Below, piece by piece: positions 53,410 to 64,000 of a stretch of DNA of 64,000 nucleotides; position 1 is the first letter of the stretch, and each line of letters begins with the position of its first letter. The notes beneath the pieces are model-generated. The model was not told the origin of the DNA and made no database searches. It saw only the letters and a program-made list of their open reading frames with translations. The position numbers were made by a program, and so were the translations under genes. Source of the DNA: Sesamum alatum (taxonomy: Eukaryota > Streptophyta > Magnoliopsida > Lamiales > Pedaliaceae); NCBI GenBank assembly GCA_034509735.1, contig JACGWO010000006.1, positions 8,447,001-8,511,000 of the forward strand. The letters run 5' to 3'.

Positions 53410-56400
53410 ATGAGTTGTCTTATTTGGAACTGTCACGGGCTAGGGGGGCCCGGGACAGTGCAACATTTACGCGAGTTGATTCGTGAGCATGACCCCCAAA
53501 TGGTGTTCTTATCCAAAACAAAGTGCCGTAGTAGAAGAGTGGATTGTCTCAAGGATGCCCTGGTTTTTTATGGTGTATCTGTTGACGCGGTGGGTCAGAG
53601 CGGTGGTTTACTTTCTGTTTTGGTGAAAGGACCTAGACGTATCCCTGTTGAATTTACTCCCGTTATCATATAGATGTATCTGTGCTTTGGGAAACTAGGA
53701 AATGGAGGTTTACAGGGTTCTATGGGATCCGGAAACCAGTTGCCGCAAATTGGTATGGGATACTCTATATTCGCTAAGAACTCATTCCCAGCTTTCATGG
53801 CTATGAAGTGGGGATTTCAATGCCATTCTCTATCATCATGAGAAGGATACGCAGGTGTGCTATGCCGGAATGGCTGTTGCGGGATTTTCGAAATGTTTTA
53901 GCTGATACACCACTTGTCCGACTTAGGGTTTGAGGGGGCCCTGTTTTACATGGTCAAACCGGCGTCTCTGGCCGACCACTGTTCGATGCCGGTTGGACAG
54001 AGCATTGAGGACTACGACCTGGAGGAATTTATTTCCTTCTTTTGAGGTACACAACTTTGCCCACCATCTATTCAGATCATACTCCTTTACTCATTAAGAT
54101 GAATCTGCTACACGTTTCTAACGAGACCCCACAGCCGCACCATTTTCAGTTTGAGGCATCCTGGGCTCGTGCCGCGGAATGTTCAGACATTATTTCTGAT
54201 GTTGGCGCGGTGGTTTTTCTTGGAATGCTGATTCCCATGTCATGCAGGGTTTGGCTCACTTTGCGAGAGATTGTCGTCTTGGTCGAAGCAAAAGATTCGC
54301 GCACCAAAAGAAATATAAAAAAATGGTTGGAACAACCGGATATGGGAACTAGAATCCCAAGTTGGACGGAAGCTATCCGAAGTGAGTTGAGAGAACGAAG
54401 GCAGGAGTTGGAAGAAATGCTCACAAATGACATTGATTAAGTGGCAACAAAGGGCAAAGGCTCATTTGATGCGGGAGGGTGATAGGAACACTAAGTATTT
54501 CCATGCGAAAGCTTCTGCAAGGAAAAGGGAAATCGTATCCAACGCCTCCGTAACAATGTGGGTGAATGGTGTTCTACTAAGGATGATATTCAGAATTTGA
54601 TCATGTCTTCTTTCAAAAATTTATTTCCAAATCCTCAGAGCCTTCTCTTCAGGATTTACATGCTGCTTTTCCTAATGTGCAAACCAAGAGTTACTTCTGA
54701 ACAAAATGAATTGCTGCCTCAGCCTTTTATGGTGAAGGTGGTACGAACTGCAGTATTTTCCATGGAGCCGCTCACTTCTCCGGGCCCAGATGGATTTCCT
54801 CCATTGTTTTTCCAACGATTTTGGAATATTGTGGTAAGGATTAATCGTTGTGTGCTTCATATTCTGAATAATGGGGTGTTGCCAAAAGATTTTAATCATA
54901 CACTCATTGTGTTACTCCCCAAGCTTAAATCTCCGGAGTTTGTATCTCATTTTAGACCAATCAGTTTATGCAATGTCGTCTACAAAATTGTTTTGAAAGT
55001 GCTTGTGAATCAGTTGAAGTCTGTTTTGGATGTTGTTATTTCTGCCTCACAATCAGCTTTTGTTAGTGGGAGACTCATATCAGACAATGTCCTACTTGCT
55101 TTCGAATGCAACCATTTTTAAAGCATCGGACAAAAGGAAGAAAAATGTTATTTTGCTTTAAAGCTAGATATGAGCAAGACGTATGATCGCCTTGAATGGT
55201 CGTTTATTGAATTTGCACTTAGCAAGCTTGGTTTTGCAGATGCGTTTGTAAAATTACTTATGTTGTGCATTATATATGTGAGTTTTTCTTTTGTCTTAAA
55301 TGCAGAGGTGTTTGGTTTTTTGAAGCCAGGGCGTGGAATTCGACAGGGGGATCCACTTTCTCCTTATTTGTTCATCATTTGCTCGGAAATTTTCAGTTTA
55401 CTGTTACAAGATGCTGAACGAAGAAGTGTTCTTCAAGGCATTGCGGTGGCACGCCATGCACCCCGAATCTCTCATTTGTTTTTGCGGACGAATCTCTCAT
55501 GGGAATTGGGGCTATTGTGGGCATATATGAGAGAGCATCTGGTTAGACTGTTAACTACGAGAAATCTGAGTTGGTCTTTAGCCCTAATGTGCAAGCTGAC
55601 CGCCGGCAATCACTCTCAAGTATACTAATGTGGTGGAGGTACAGAAATTGGAGAAGTATCTGGGGTTACCTACTGTTATTAGCAAGGCAAAGTCCACAAT
55701 ATTTCAGAATTTGCGGGAACGAATCTGGAAAGTGGTCATGGGGTGGAAGGAGAAATCTCTGTCGAGTGCAGGAAAGGAGGTCCTTATTAAAGCGGTTCTC
55801 CAATCCATTCCGACATATGTTATGCAATGTTTCTTGCTCCCAAAAAATCTTTTGTGGAAAATCCAAGCGATTATTGCTGATTTTTGGTGGAGTTCCCTAA
55901 AAACCAGTCGGATCCATTAGGTAGCATGGTCGAAACTCTGTCACAGTAAACAAAAGGGTGGGATCGGTTTTTGTGATCTTCGAATGTTCAACTTGGCTCT
56001 ACTAGCGAAGCAAGCTTGGCGTATTATCAAACAGCCAAACAACATCCTAGCTCGTGTTCTCAAGGCTAGATATATTTCCCAAGGTCCTCTTTTTGTGAAG
56101 CTTCTGTGGGTTACAATCCATCGGCAACTTGGCGCAGTATTATGGCAGCACAGTTCATTATAAATGCAGGTAGTCGGTGGAAAATTAGGAATGGTTTATG
56201 CATTCGGGCGTGGACGGATGGGTGGCTCCCTCGGCCTTTCTCTTTTAGGCCTATTTCTCCTAAACCCATGGAGGGCGTAGAACCCACGGTAAATGACTTT
56301 CTTTTACCTAATTTGCAAGGATGGGATCTCACGAAGTGCAGTCTCTATTATGTGATTTTGATATACAACGCATCACTTCAATCCCACTTCCCCAAGATCC

Positions 56401-56730
56401 AACGTGTGATAATCTTATTTGGCATTATTCAAAAAATGGTTGTTTTAGTATCAAAAGTGCATATAGGGTGGCAAATGACAGACAGTGCTTGTTGGATTCT
56501 GTCGCTGGCACATCGGGCACTCACCTGAATTTGGGATGGCAATTCTTATGGAAGCTCAAGATCCCAGGGAAAATCAAACAGTTTGGCTGGCGTCTTTGTC
56601 ATGGGGCAATTCCAGTGCGGGAAAACTTAAGAAAACGGAAAATGGAACTGGACATATTGTGCCCAATTTGTGGCATGGAAACAGAAAGTTGAGGATCATG
56701 TTTTCTTACGGTGTGACTTCGCCAGGCAGT
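53410..56730 (+). pseudogene. LINE ORF2 (endonuclease, reverse transcriptase, zf-RVT)
   Basis: Endonuclease start MSCLIWNCHGLGGPGTVQHL, then YGVSVDAVGQSGG, and its C-terminal YSDHTPLLIKMN near 54060. RT: SPGPDGFPPLFFQRFWNIV, LIVLLPKLKSPEFVSHFRPI, SLCNVVYKIVLKVL, SAFVSGRLISDNVLLAFE. After a frame shift: LDMSKTYDRLEWSFIEFAL, GRGIRQGDPLSPYLFIICSE, a catalytic-box remnant FVFADESLMGIG (Asp-Asp altered to Asp-Glu), KYLGLPTVISKAK and KGGIGFCDLRMFNLALLAKQ. zf-RVT: WKLKIPGKIKQFGWRLCHGA and CPICGMETES near 56550-56690. At least five frame breaks. Confidence 0.9.
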
Positions 56731-57104
56731 GTTGGGCATTGGTGGGGATCCTTGGGCAGTGGTTTCAGTTTGGAGGGAATCGGGGGAATTCTGGTTGCGG
56801 CACCTTGCGGAAAAAGCTCTCAAGAGATCAATTTTTTTTGGCATTATCCCTTGCTTGGGGGGATCTGGGGAAAGCGAAACAGGCTCATTTTTGAAGGGTG
56901 TCGTCAAACTCTATGGCCGTTGTCCAATTTGTGGTGTCCTATTTGTAGGATTCTCAAACTCCATTGCAGGGAATGGGTAAAGATAGAACTAGGCTGGGAC
57001 TCTTGTTGGATGTTCAGTAGTTTGTTTTCTACAGACAGTTGTGTTGTTGTGTTATGGTGTTTTAATGAAAAGTTTCATTTTCTAGTCAAAAAGTACTCCC
57101 TCAT

Positions 57105-57490
57105 TATTTGAAAATTATATAATACCCACCTCAAATGAAGATAATTATGTAGTACCTAGAGGGAGATGTGAAACTTTACTAATTTATCCTTGCTGGATTT
57201 TTTTATTTTTTAAATAAAATATTTAAAAAATATTAAAAAAATATGAGGATGGGTAAATAAATAATCCATAGAGAATATTAATCCGTAAAAGTGGTTTAGA
57301 AAATTTTAAAATCTACAAATTATAGCTTACAGTCCAAAATGGAATTTTGGACAGTTCACTATAAAAATTGGAGGGAAATTAATAGAATGTGCTCATTGTT
57401 AGACGGATGTTAAATTCAGAGTGTATTTGTAATCTCTTAAACAACGTGAATATATTTATAATTATGTCAAACTTCTGGTGAGGCGGTTGC
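57105..57490. mobile_element. Right part of the MITE split by the LINE
   Basis: Continues TATTTGAAAATTATATAATA after the LINE and ends near the inverted CCTCACCAGAAGTTTGACAT. The empty site can be read by joining 51567 to 57105. Confidence 0.5.
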
Positions 57491-57910
57491 ACATAGAGTG
57501 CATGACATTATGATACACTAGTTGTGATGGATAATATTTTTTCTTGAATTATGATCGATCAAGTATTAGATTCTTGATCATAATGATATGATGAGGAAAC
57601 GTGGAAATGGGATGAGACGTTGCTATCAATATCTTAAATATAATCTGTTTGAGGAAACAACATTTTGACCAGATCCGGTGAAAGAAGGATCGTAAATTGC
57701 GTGTAATATATATACCTTACAAAAAATAATGTCGTTCAACACAAATTTCTTATAAAATTAGTGGAAATTTGTTGTTATTTAGCAACACATTTAGCAAGAA
57801 AAATATTTACTTGATAATTTTGTTTTGCTCATCGTTGATTTTAGTACATAGAACTTTCACGTTTATTATGAAATTTGATCACATAAACCAAAACATAATG
57901 ATAAATTATA

Positions 57911-58402
57911 GAGTTTAATTATACTTAAACCCTTTGAAAATGTGAAATTACTCTTTAAAAAATTTTGAAAATTACACTTACTCCCATCCGAAAATTCTCC
58001 ATTTACATCCTAACCCCCTTCCATTAGGGTTTAGACGAAAAAAGCCGATATAAGCAAAAAGAGTTACATAAATTTTTAATTTTTACTCTTCATTTAACAT
58101 TTTCATGTATAATTTTGTATTCATAAGAGGATAAGTGTGATATATACATATGCAGTAAGGTTAACATCATTACAATTTGTCCTTTATAAGTAACAAAATT
58201 ATTACATGAGAATGTTAAATAAGGGGTAAAATGAAAAATTTATGTAACTTTTGGCTGATGTCAGCATTTTTTGTCCCAAATCCTAATGAAATAGGTCGGG
58301 TGTAAGCGGAGAATTTTTGAAAGGAGCGCAACTGCAATTTCAAAAAAAAATTTGTGAGACGTATAATTTTGTATTATCAAGGGATCTAAGTATAATTAAT
58401 TC
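57911..58402. mobile_element. MITE, ~492 bp
   Basis: Ends GAGTTTAATTATACTTAAACC and, inverted, GAATTAATTATACTTAGATC. Same family as 31370-31845. Flanks are AT-rich without an exact 9-bp match. Confidence 0.65.
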
Positions 58403-59317
58403 TATTCAAATGGGGAATATTGATTTGATCATAATGGAGTGGGTACACCAATAATATCACCATCTATTTTGAAAGTATAACTGCCATTGTTTTTTGTTGC
58501 ATTTACTATTATCCATGACATCGTGGGAATACAAATCACAACTAATGCATTTATTTATTGCCATTCGCATCTTGGGGATATAAATTATAAAAATTGCAAT
58601 AATATATGATATCTTGAGCTTAATCAATTATATTTTTATATTGATTAAATTGATGTATTATTTAATTATGTTTTATTTATTAAAATATTGATATAATCAT
58701 GTAACAATCATTTAAGAAAGAGGGAGATATCTCATATGAATCTAACGATCCCCTTTTCTCAAAATAGACCTCTTCTATTATTATGATTGAACTTTCAAAT
58801 AATTTATTTCAAAAATAAATATTTTTATATTTTTGTATTGTTGTTATTATTATTATTAAAATATTTATTAAGATAGACTTAAATTTATTATATTGTTTAT
58901 ATTGTTATAAATTAAAACAGTGTTTTTGTAACGTTGAAAAAGTTTCCCACTCAAAATATTTTACCTTTCTAACTCACAAAGCTACTATTTCTTCGGTACA
59001 AAATAAGATGACTAATTTTTGGTTGGAAACAAAGTATTTTGGGTAAGAATTAAACAAGTGAAAGTTTTTATATTGCTATATATATTTAAGAAAATCATAG
59101 TTAAGATAAATTTAATAAGCAATATCAAATAATTATTTTTTATTGAGATAAATAGTGTAAAAAATATTTCTTTTTGTTTTTGAGACATTTCAGAATAAGA
59201 CTCAAATTAAAGGACTAGATTGCAAGAGTTCAACTAAAGAAGCAGCATTAAAAGCTTCAAATAAAAACCCTTCAAATATGTGGTCAAAATTAACAGTGCA
59301 ATAAAAAAATATGGACA
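58403..59317. other. AT-rich spacer
   Basis: No gene or paired repeat recognised. Confidence 0.4.
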
Positions 59318-59331
59318 AAGATATCAACCTT

Positions 59332-59584
59332 AATTTTTTTTTCTTTAAAAAAAATTGATTACAATTATCCGTGTCGAATGTTTATTTTTAACAAAGACAA
59401 TTATAAAATTATACCGTGATCAATAATATCAAACAACTTATATCTAAACAACACCTATTATTACATTAGAAAGACGACACCTACTATACAATGGTACAAC
59501 ATCCCACACATTATTGGATTCGAACTCATAACTTCTAAGATTATAGGGCCTCAACTTCGGTAACTGAACTAAATCTCATTTGCC
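59332..59584 (-). mobile_element. tRNA-derived SINE, 253 bp
   Basis: Minus-strand element with RNA polymerase III internal promoter: box A-like TTTAGTTCAGTTA (about 59573-59561) and box B AGTTCGAATCC (59526-59516), ~35-45 bp apart as in tRNA genes. The plus-strand left end is T-rich, i.e. the A-rich SINE tail. Exact 14-bp target duplication AAGATATCAACCTT (59318-59331 and 59585-59598). It would be mobilised by a LINE reverse transcriptase in trans. Confidence 0.82.
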
Positions 59585-59598
59585 AAGATATCAACCTT

Positions 59599-60000
59599 CC
59601 TTACATGCCATGTTTGTTGTCGGGGTGCGCAAGCCCGTTCACTTTGAAGTAGAGAAGCTCTATAGTAAAATTTAATTAGTGTAGTTTTCTTCTGTATTTG
59701 ACTATAATATATTATTTAAATAGAAGAATGGGTTCAATATCAAAGATAGAGCACACAACCATGATTGTTGATTTAAGTAGTAATTATTGACACAACATAT
59801 GAAAGTTCAGTCTATCTTTTTATCAAGGCTAATAAAGCACAAATGATTAGATTGCAGATTTACAGGTGCGGTCTACTTTTGAGAATCATTATTTTACCAA
59901 ATACATTATCATGAGAAATAAATATGTCCAAGTAATCATCGATAAATTGCAACAACTTCTTCGTCATAATATTTATTTTTTTTAATTATCTAATTATAAT
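59599..60000. other. AT-rich spacer
   Basis: Nothing recognised. Confidence 0.4.
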
Positions 60001-60009
60001 AACAAAAAA

Positions 60010-60610
60010 GAGAAATAATATTTTTTGGTCCATAAATTAGATCCATTTTACTTTTGGTCCAATTCATTATAGGATTAGCACTTTTAGTTCCATAACTTAC
60101 AAAAATTGGCACTTTCAGTCATCCTCCACTTTTCCATCTATAATTTTAATGGCGTAGCACGCGCCGAGCACGTGGCCGTTAAGTATTTTTGGCTTAAGGA
60201 AAAATTGACGCGTTTTTCAAGCTTAGCACATATTGCGGGGAAATATACTATCTAAATTAGAGGGGATTTTTTTTTTTTAAGGAAATTAGACAAGGAACAT
60301 GGGATTCAATTTGTGAGAGAAGAGAGAAATCCTCTTTATTTACCCTAATTTTCTTCCAGATTTATATTTTTCCCTCAAAGGTAGTTATCCACGCTGCCAC
60401 CCCCCCCGGGTGTTGTGAACTTGGAAAGTGTGCCAGTTTCCCTCCAGCAAAATATACTTAATGGCACGTGACCCATGCCGTTAAAGCAACAGAAAAAGTC
60501 AATGTGGACAAAATGTTTCGAATTTTTGAAAATTATAGGACCAAAAGTGTCAATACTAACGAATGTGATCAAAAATAAAAAAGTCCTAACTTATGGGACA
60601 AAAAATCCCT
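60010..60610. mobile_element. Mutator-like MITE, 601 bp
   Basis: Flanked by AACAAAAAA (60001-60009) and AACAAAAAT (60611-60619). Arms contain AATATTTTTTGGTCCATAA-type ends, an internal inverted TAACGGC/GCCGTTAA pair and a CCCCCCCGGG block at 60404. Same family as 26648-27390. Confidence 0.7.
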
Positions 60611-60771
60611 AACAAAAATTATGCCACTGATCTTGATTATACTCTAGCTAGTATCTTTTGTTAATATGAGGTGTGAGTAATCAACTAAATTATGTAGTAG
60701 TTTTTTTTAATTGATGCTTTATATTTCGATGATTATAAGCTAGTTGAGTTCGACTAATCGCATTTTTGCAT

Positions 60772-61112
60772 TGTTGTTGCTGAAATGTTGCTAAAAATGT
60801 TTAGAAATTGTTCTTCCTTATTTCGCATTTTTGTTATGTTTTGCGACTCTGCGTCATTTGTTAGCGTCAGTACGCTTCCTTTAGTGAAGACACGTCTTTT
60901 AATTAGTTGCTTTGGAGCTGTTTAGAAATAGGTCACTGGCGGTTAAGTTGTTGAGTGGTTATTAGCAGTTAAATAAAGGCCTAAGCACTATTTAAAGTTG
61001 CTTACCCCTTTTGGAAATGTATCAGAACAGATATTCACTCAGAAATACATACCCTAGATTAATCCAAATCCACCATGGTTGAAATTGCTTCCGCACAGTT
61101 AGCTTCTCTTCA
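60772..61112 (+). repeat. 5' LTR of Copia element C (approximate start)
   Basis: The end AGCTTCTCTTCA directly precedes the primer site. The start TGTTGTTGCTGAAATG at 60772 is the best TG candidate, giving ~341 bp; it cannot be verified because the 3' LTR is outside the window. A TATTTAAA box lies near 60990. Confidence 0.45.
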
Positions 61113-61125
61113 TGGTACCAGAGTC
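61113..61125 (+). promoter_or_regulatory. Primer-binding site of Copia C
   Basis: TGGTACCAGAGTC, close to the consensus TGGTATCAGAGC, adjoining the LTR end without spacer as in Copia B. Confidence 0.8.
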
Positions 61126-61199
61126 ATCGATTGATGGTCTCTGGTACTTCTCCCTGGGTTTCGAAATCTATAACTCAACCAGTAAGAAACCCTCGTTAT

Positions 61200-62200
61200 T
61201 CACGAATATACATCCATGGCAAGTCCGGAAAAACAAGAAGGAAAAGGCAGAAAGATTGAAATGGAGCTATACTTCTTTGAGGCCCAGGTTATTGAGAACC
61301 CAAGCACGATTCTTTGTATTGAATGTGTTAACCGGGGCGAACTTCCTATCGTGGAGTTACTCAATCAAATTTTCCTTGTGGGCAAAGATGAAGTTGGGGT
61401 TTATAATCGGAAAGAACCCCAAACCAGATGAGGAATCCAAAGAGTATGAGCAGTGGAAGGCTACAACATCTTAATTACTTGGATCTTGAACAAGATTTTC
61501 TAAAGACATAGTAGAATCCTTTCTTTACATAGAGACAACCAGAGAGCTATAAGCTTGAATTGGAGAAAAAGGTTTGGTGTGAGAAATGGCCCCAAGGTGT
61601 ACTAGTTGCAGAGAGAGATAGCATTTGCACCAAGGGAACCACTCAGTCTCGACCTTATTTTGTTCATCTGAAGAAACTGTGGGAAGAATTGAGATATCTA
61701 GAATCAATTCCATTATGCAGTTGTGGGCTACAAAAGAAATCACAAGCTTAAGACAAAGGGATCATTTTACAGTTCTTGATGGGATTGAATGACTCGTTCG
61801 AGCACATCCGTAGCCAGATTTTGATGCTGGAGCCGTTGCCCAGTGTGGCAAAGGCCTATGCCATGGTGCTCAGAGAAGAAAGACAAAAGGAAGTTAGCAT
61901 CGACTTATTCAACCCCTGCACAGAATATGGCGATACGAGTCAAAGGTTTTCAAGCAGGAAATAAGACTGGAACAAGAACCAATGGAAGAAGACAACGACA
62001 TAAGAAAAGAAAAAAGCAATTATGCTCCACTGTGGGAAAACAGGCCATTCGAAAGAGATATGTTGAAATTCATGGTTACCTTGAATGGTACAATGTTCTT
62101 GTGGAACAAAGGAAGAAAATAAGATCGAATGCCGGTAGAGCATTCAACACCACAAGTTCTCAGACCATAAAAAGGAATCAGCCCATGATGCCATAGATGA
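61200..62200 (+). pseudogene. Copia C gag
   Basis: In shifting frames: NVLTGANFLSWSYSIKFSLW and KMKLGFIIGKNPKPDEESKE (N-terminal gag), SRPYFVHLKKLWEELRYLES, MMGLNDSFEHIRSQILMLEP and LPSVAKAYAMVLREERQKEV. A zinc-knuckle remnant near 62020-62090 contains GKTGHSKE-like sequence and HGYLEWYNVLVEQRKK. Stops and small indels separate all parts. Confidence 0.82.
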
Positions 62201-63140
62201 TGAGGGCGATTTCAAATTTCATCAAAGGGGAACTCAGAAGGATTCTGGAGGGAAATCATTCAGAATTCTATATGGTGCAAGGACAGATGACTTGGAATAA
62301 GTTCTTGCTTAACTCAGCCCTGGAAAATCTTAACTGTTGGATAGTTAGATTGTGGGGACACCTCACATATGTGTAATGACATTTCCATGTTGCTATGCAC
62401 TGAGAAAAGAAGAAATAAAGTTAGCATTCATCTAGCATATGGCTTTAGACAGGATGTGAAAACCTGCGGGTGACATACAACTAGCTAATCATTTAAAACT
62501 CACTAATGTGTTGCATGTGCCTACCCTAAAAATTAACCTCTATCAGTAATTTGTGTGGCAATTCCAACATTAGGTTCAAATTCTATCCTATGTATTATGT
62601 TTTTGCAGGAACTCAAGACTAGAACCAACCTGTAGCAGTAGGAAATCTGATTGGAAAACTCTATATCTTGCATGAAAACTCCTTCAAGACACACACGATC
62701 GAACATGTTGCTAAAATATTCAAGAGAAAAGAGCTTGCATAAGCACTGCAGATATAAATGTGTGCACAAGAGATTAGGTCACACCTCCGATCTTGTACTT
62801 AACCGTTTACCTTATGCAGAAAAACCTTTTGGACCCCGTGACTTGTCCTATCTTTAGCCATTGATGACCAAGATATCCATTCCTAGATTCTGTCCCTGAT
62901 GGTTCACCACCTCAAGTCCTTCACCAAGTATAAACCCGAAGAAATACAACATATTGATGGTCTAAGAAGGTCTCTAGGGCGGTCAGTCCACCTGCTTGGA
63001 TGGCAGACTTCCACTGTGATTACACTGCACTGATTATGTGGCACCTTTGGTTACTGAGTTCAGTTCTTTGCATTCGTGTTTCTTGGCTTCTCTTAAAAAT
63101 CTGCAGGAACCTAGAAGCTTCCAAGCAGGCCAACAGTTCT
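62201..63140 (+). pseudogene. Copia C protease/pre-integrase remnants, integrase core missing
   Basis: Protease traces around 62290-62560 (NLNCWIVRLWGHLTYV-like, then LTNVLHVPTLKINLY-like in mixed frames) and the pre-integrase motif VHKRLGHTSDLVLNRLP at 62760-62810. RT-linker sequence (ASLKNLQEPRSFQ) begins near 63090. The ~1-1.5 kb that normally encodes the integrase core between these points is reduced to about 300 bp. Confidence 0.7.
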
Positions 63141-64000
63141 AGGAATGGAAGGCAGTCATCCAGACAGAGCTCGCTACGTTGGAAGAAAATGATATATGGG
63201 AAGTAACTCCATTGCCAATTGAAAAGAAAGCAATTGGATGTCGTTAGATTTAAAAGCTGAAACTTAAGGCTGATGGTACGGTGGATAAACATAAAGCCAA
63301 ACTCGTTAGCAAAAGGATATAACCAGGTACATGGAATTGACTATGTGGATAGATTTCCCAGGTGGCAAAATCATAATAGAGAGGACACTTTTAGCAGTTG
63401 TAGCAGCCAACCATTGGAGTCTGCACAACATAGATGTGAATAATGCCTTTTTGCATGAGTTCCTTCATGAAGAGATATATATGAAGCCACCTGAAGGATA
63501 TAGCGTGCCTCAAGGACATGTGTGTAAGCTGAAAGAGGTCTTTGTATGGGTTGAAAGCAGGCTTTACGCCAGTACAAGGCAGAGTTCAAATGCCAAAATT
63601 GAAGAATTATACTTTGTGCAATCCCAGCAACGATCACTGCTTGTTTACAAAACACACATGTCAGTTTATTTGTGCTCCTTGTGTATGTTGATGATATTCC
63701 CATTGCAGGTACATCTGAGACCCACATCCACGAGATCAAACAGTATCTCGACAACAAATTTACAATCAAGGATCTGGAGGTTGCCAAGTATTTTCTGGGC
63801 TTGGAAATAGCTCGGTCTGAGCAAGGGATTGCAGTGACCCAGTCAAAATATATCAAGGATATTATCCTAGAAAGCGAAGTGATGAATGCTAAGACGACCA
63901 CCACTCCTCTTCCCCGAGGCATCAAGTTTTTCACAGAAATAGGTCATGTCACGAATCCTGAAGCTTACAGAAGACTAGTAGGAAGGCTGCTCTACCTGGG
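63141..64000 (+). pseudogene. Copia C reverse transcriptase (partial)
   Basis: EWKAVIQTELATLEENDIWE, KLKLKADGTVDKHKAKLV, VHGIDYVDRF, then LLAVVAANHWSLHNIDVNNA, FLHEFLHEEIYMKPPEGYSV. After a frame change: VLLVYVDDIPIAGTSETHIH, QYLDNKFTIKDLEVAKYFLG, SKYIKDIILESEVMNAKTTT and AYRRLVGRLLYLG at the window edge. The last stretch (63668-64000) is open and keeps the YVDD active site. Upstream in-frame stops (for example after GCR) inactivate it. Confidence 0.87.

Larger units (their letters stand above)
51568..57088 (+). mobile_element. L1-type LINE, decayed
   Basis: 5521 bp with ORF1 (DUF4283 and CCHC knuckle), ORF2 (APE endonuclease, reverse transcriptase, zf-RVT) in the plant L1 order, and a 16-bp exact target duplication. 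The 3' end TTTAATGAAAAGTTTCATTT is typical of plant L1; only a very short A-tail remains. Frame shifts and stops throughout. Its length and the start of ORF1 near the 5' end suggest an almost full-length insertion. Confidence 0.9.
60772..64000 (+). mobile_element. Ty1/Copia element C, 5' part (runs off right edge)
   Basis: LTR, primer site, gag, zinc knuckle, pre-integrase fragment and RT in Copia order. Gag and RT sequences closely resemble those of Copia B, so B and C are related lineages. The integrase region is far shorter than usual. Confidence 0.85.

Noticed and set aside
59516..59575. Possible tRNA gene (box A and box B)
   Set aside because: No cloverleaf can be completed, and the motifs sit inside a 253-bp unit with a poly-A-like tail and target duplication, so a SINE explains them.

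Overview
This is an intergenic, transposon-dominated stretch of a flowering-plant nuclear genome, almost certainly a eudicot. The evidence is Ty1/Copia and Ty3/Gypsy retrotransposons with plant initiator-tRNA-type primer sites, an L1-type LINE, a tRNA-derived SINE, CACTA (En/Spm) elements with TNP2- and TNPA-like genes, and many Mutator-like MITEs with 9-bp target duplications. The single host-type gene is a plant class II O-methyltransferase (OMT). Its sequence resembles flavonoid/phenylpropanoid OMTs of asterids such as Lamiales; that placement is a family-level impression, not a search result.

Layout. 1-1800: 5' LTR and gag of a minus-strand Gypsy element running off the left edge. 2717-21034: a minus-strand CACTA element (TSD ATC) carrying TNP2 and TNPA-like relics. 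It is interrupted by a 1.2-kb Mutator-like element (3511-4683) and by an 11.6-kb Copia element with 2.2-kb LTRs (6269-17857, TSD TTGAT/TCGAT). That Copia has a 2.0-kb solo LTR in its gag (11042-13031, TSD AAGTC). 21554-26630: a second, minus-strand, decayed Copia. 26648-32385: MITEs, microsatellites and AT-rich tandem repeats.

32564-38726: the OMT gene, two exons split by a 5.1-kb intron filled with MITEs. Exon 1 carries a one-base A-run expansion that breaks the frame; all other family landmarks are present. 38768-41341: more MITEs and a Gypsy-type solo LTR. 41752-50451: a MITE split by a second CACTA element (42175-50026, TSD ATA), which has an internally deleted TNP2, an inserted solo LTR flanked by a ~97-bp duplication rather than a TSD, and a TNPA-like gene. 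51568-57088: a decayed L1 LINE with a 16-bp TSD. 57089-60610: MITEs and a tRNA-derived SINE. 60772-64000: the 5' part of a plus-strand Copia running off the right edge.

None of the transposon genes reads through intact, so this is a graveyard of nested insertions whose relative ages can be ordered from the nesting. I found no sign of a novel multi-gene system. The most informative observations are structural: the nesting with matched target-site duplications, a tandem MITE pair with crossed flanking duplications, a solo LTR whose flanks indicate ectopic recombination, and an OMT gene crowded by MITEs at promoter, splice-acceptor and 3' side. Boundaries were read by eye; no alignment or database search was run.
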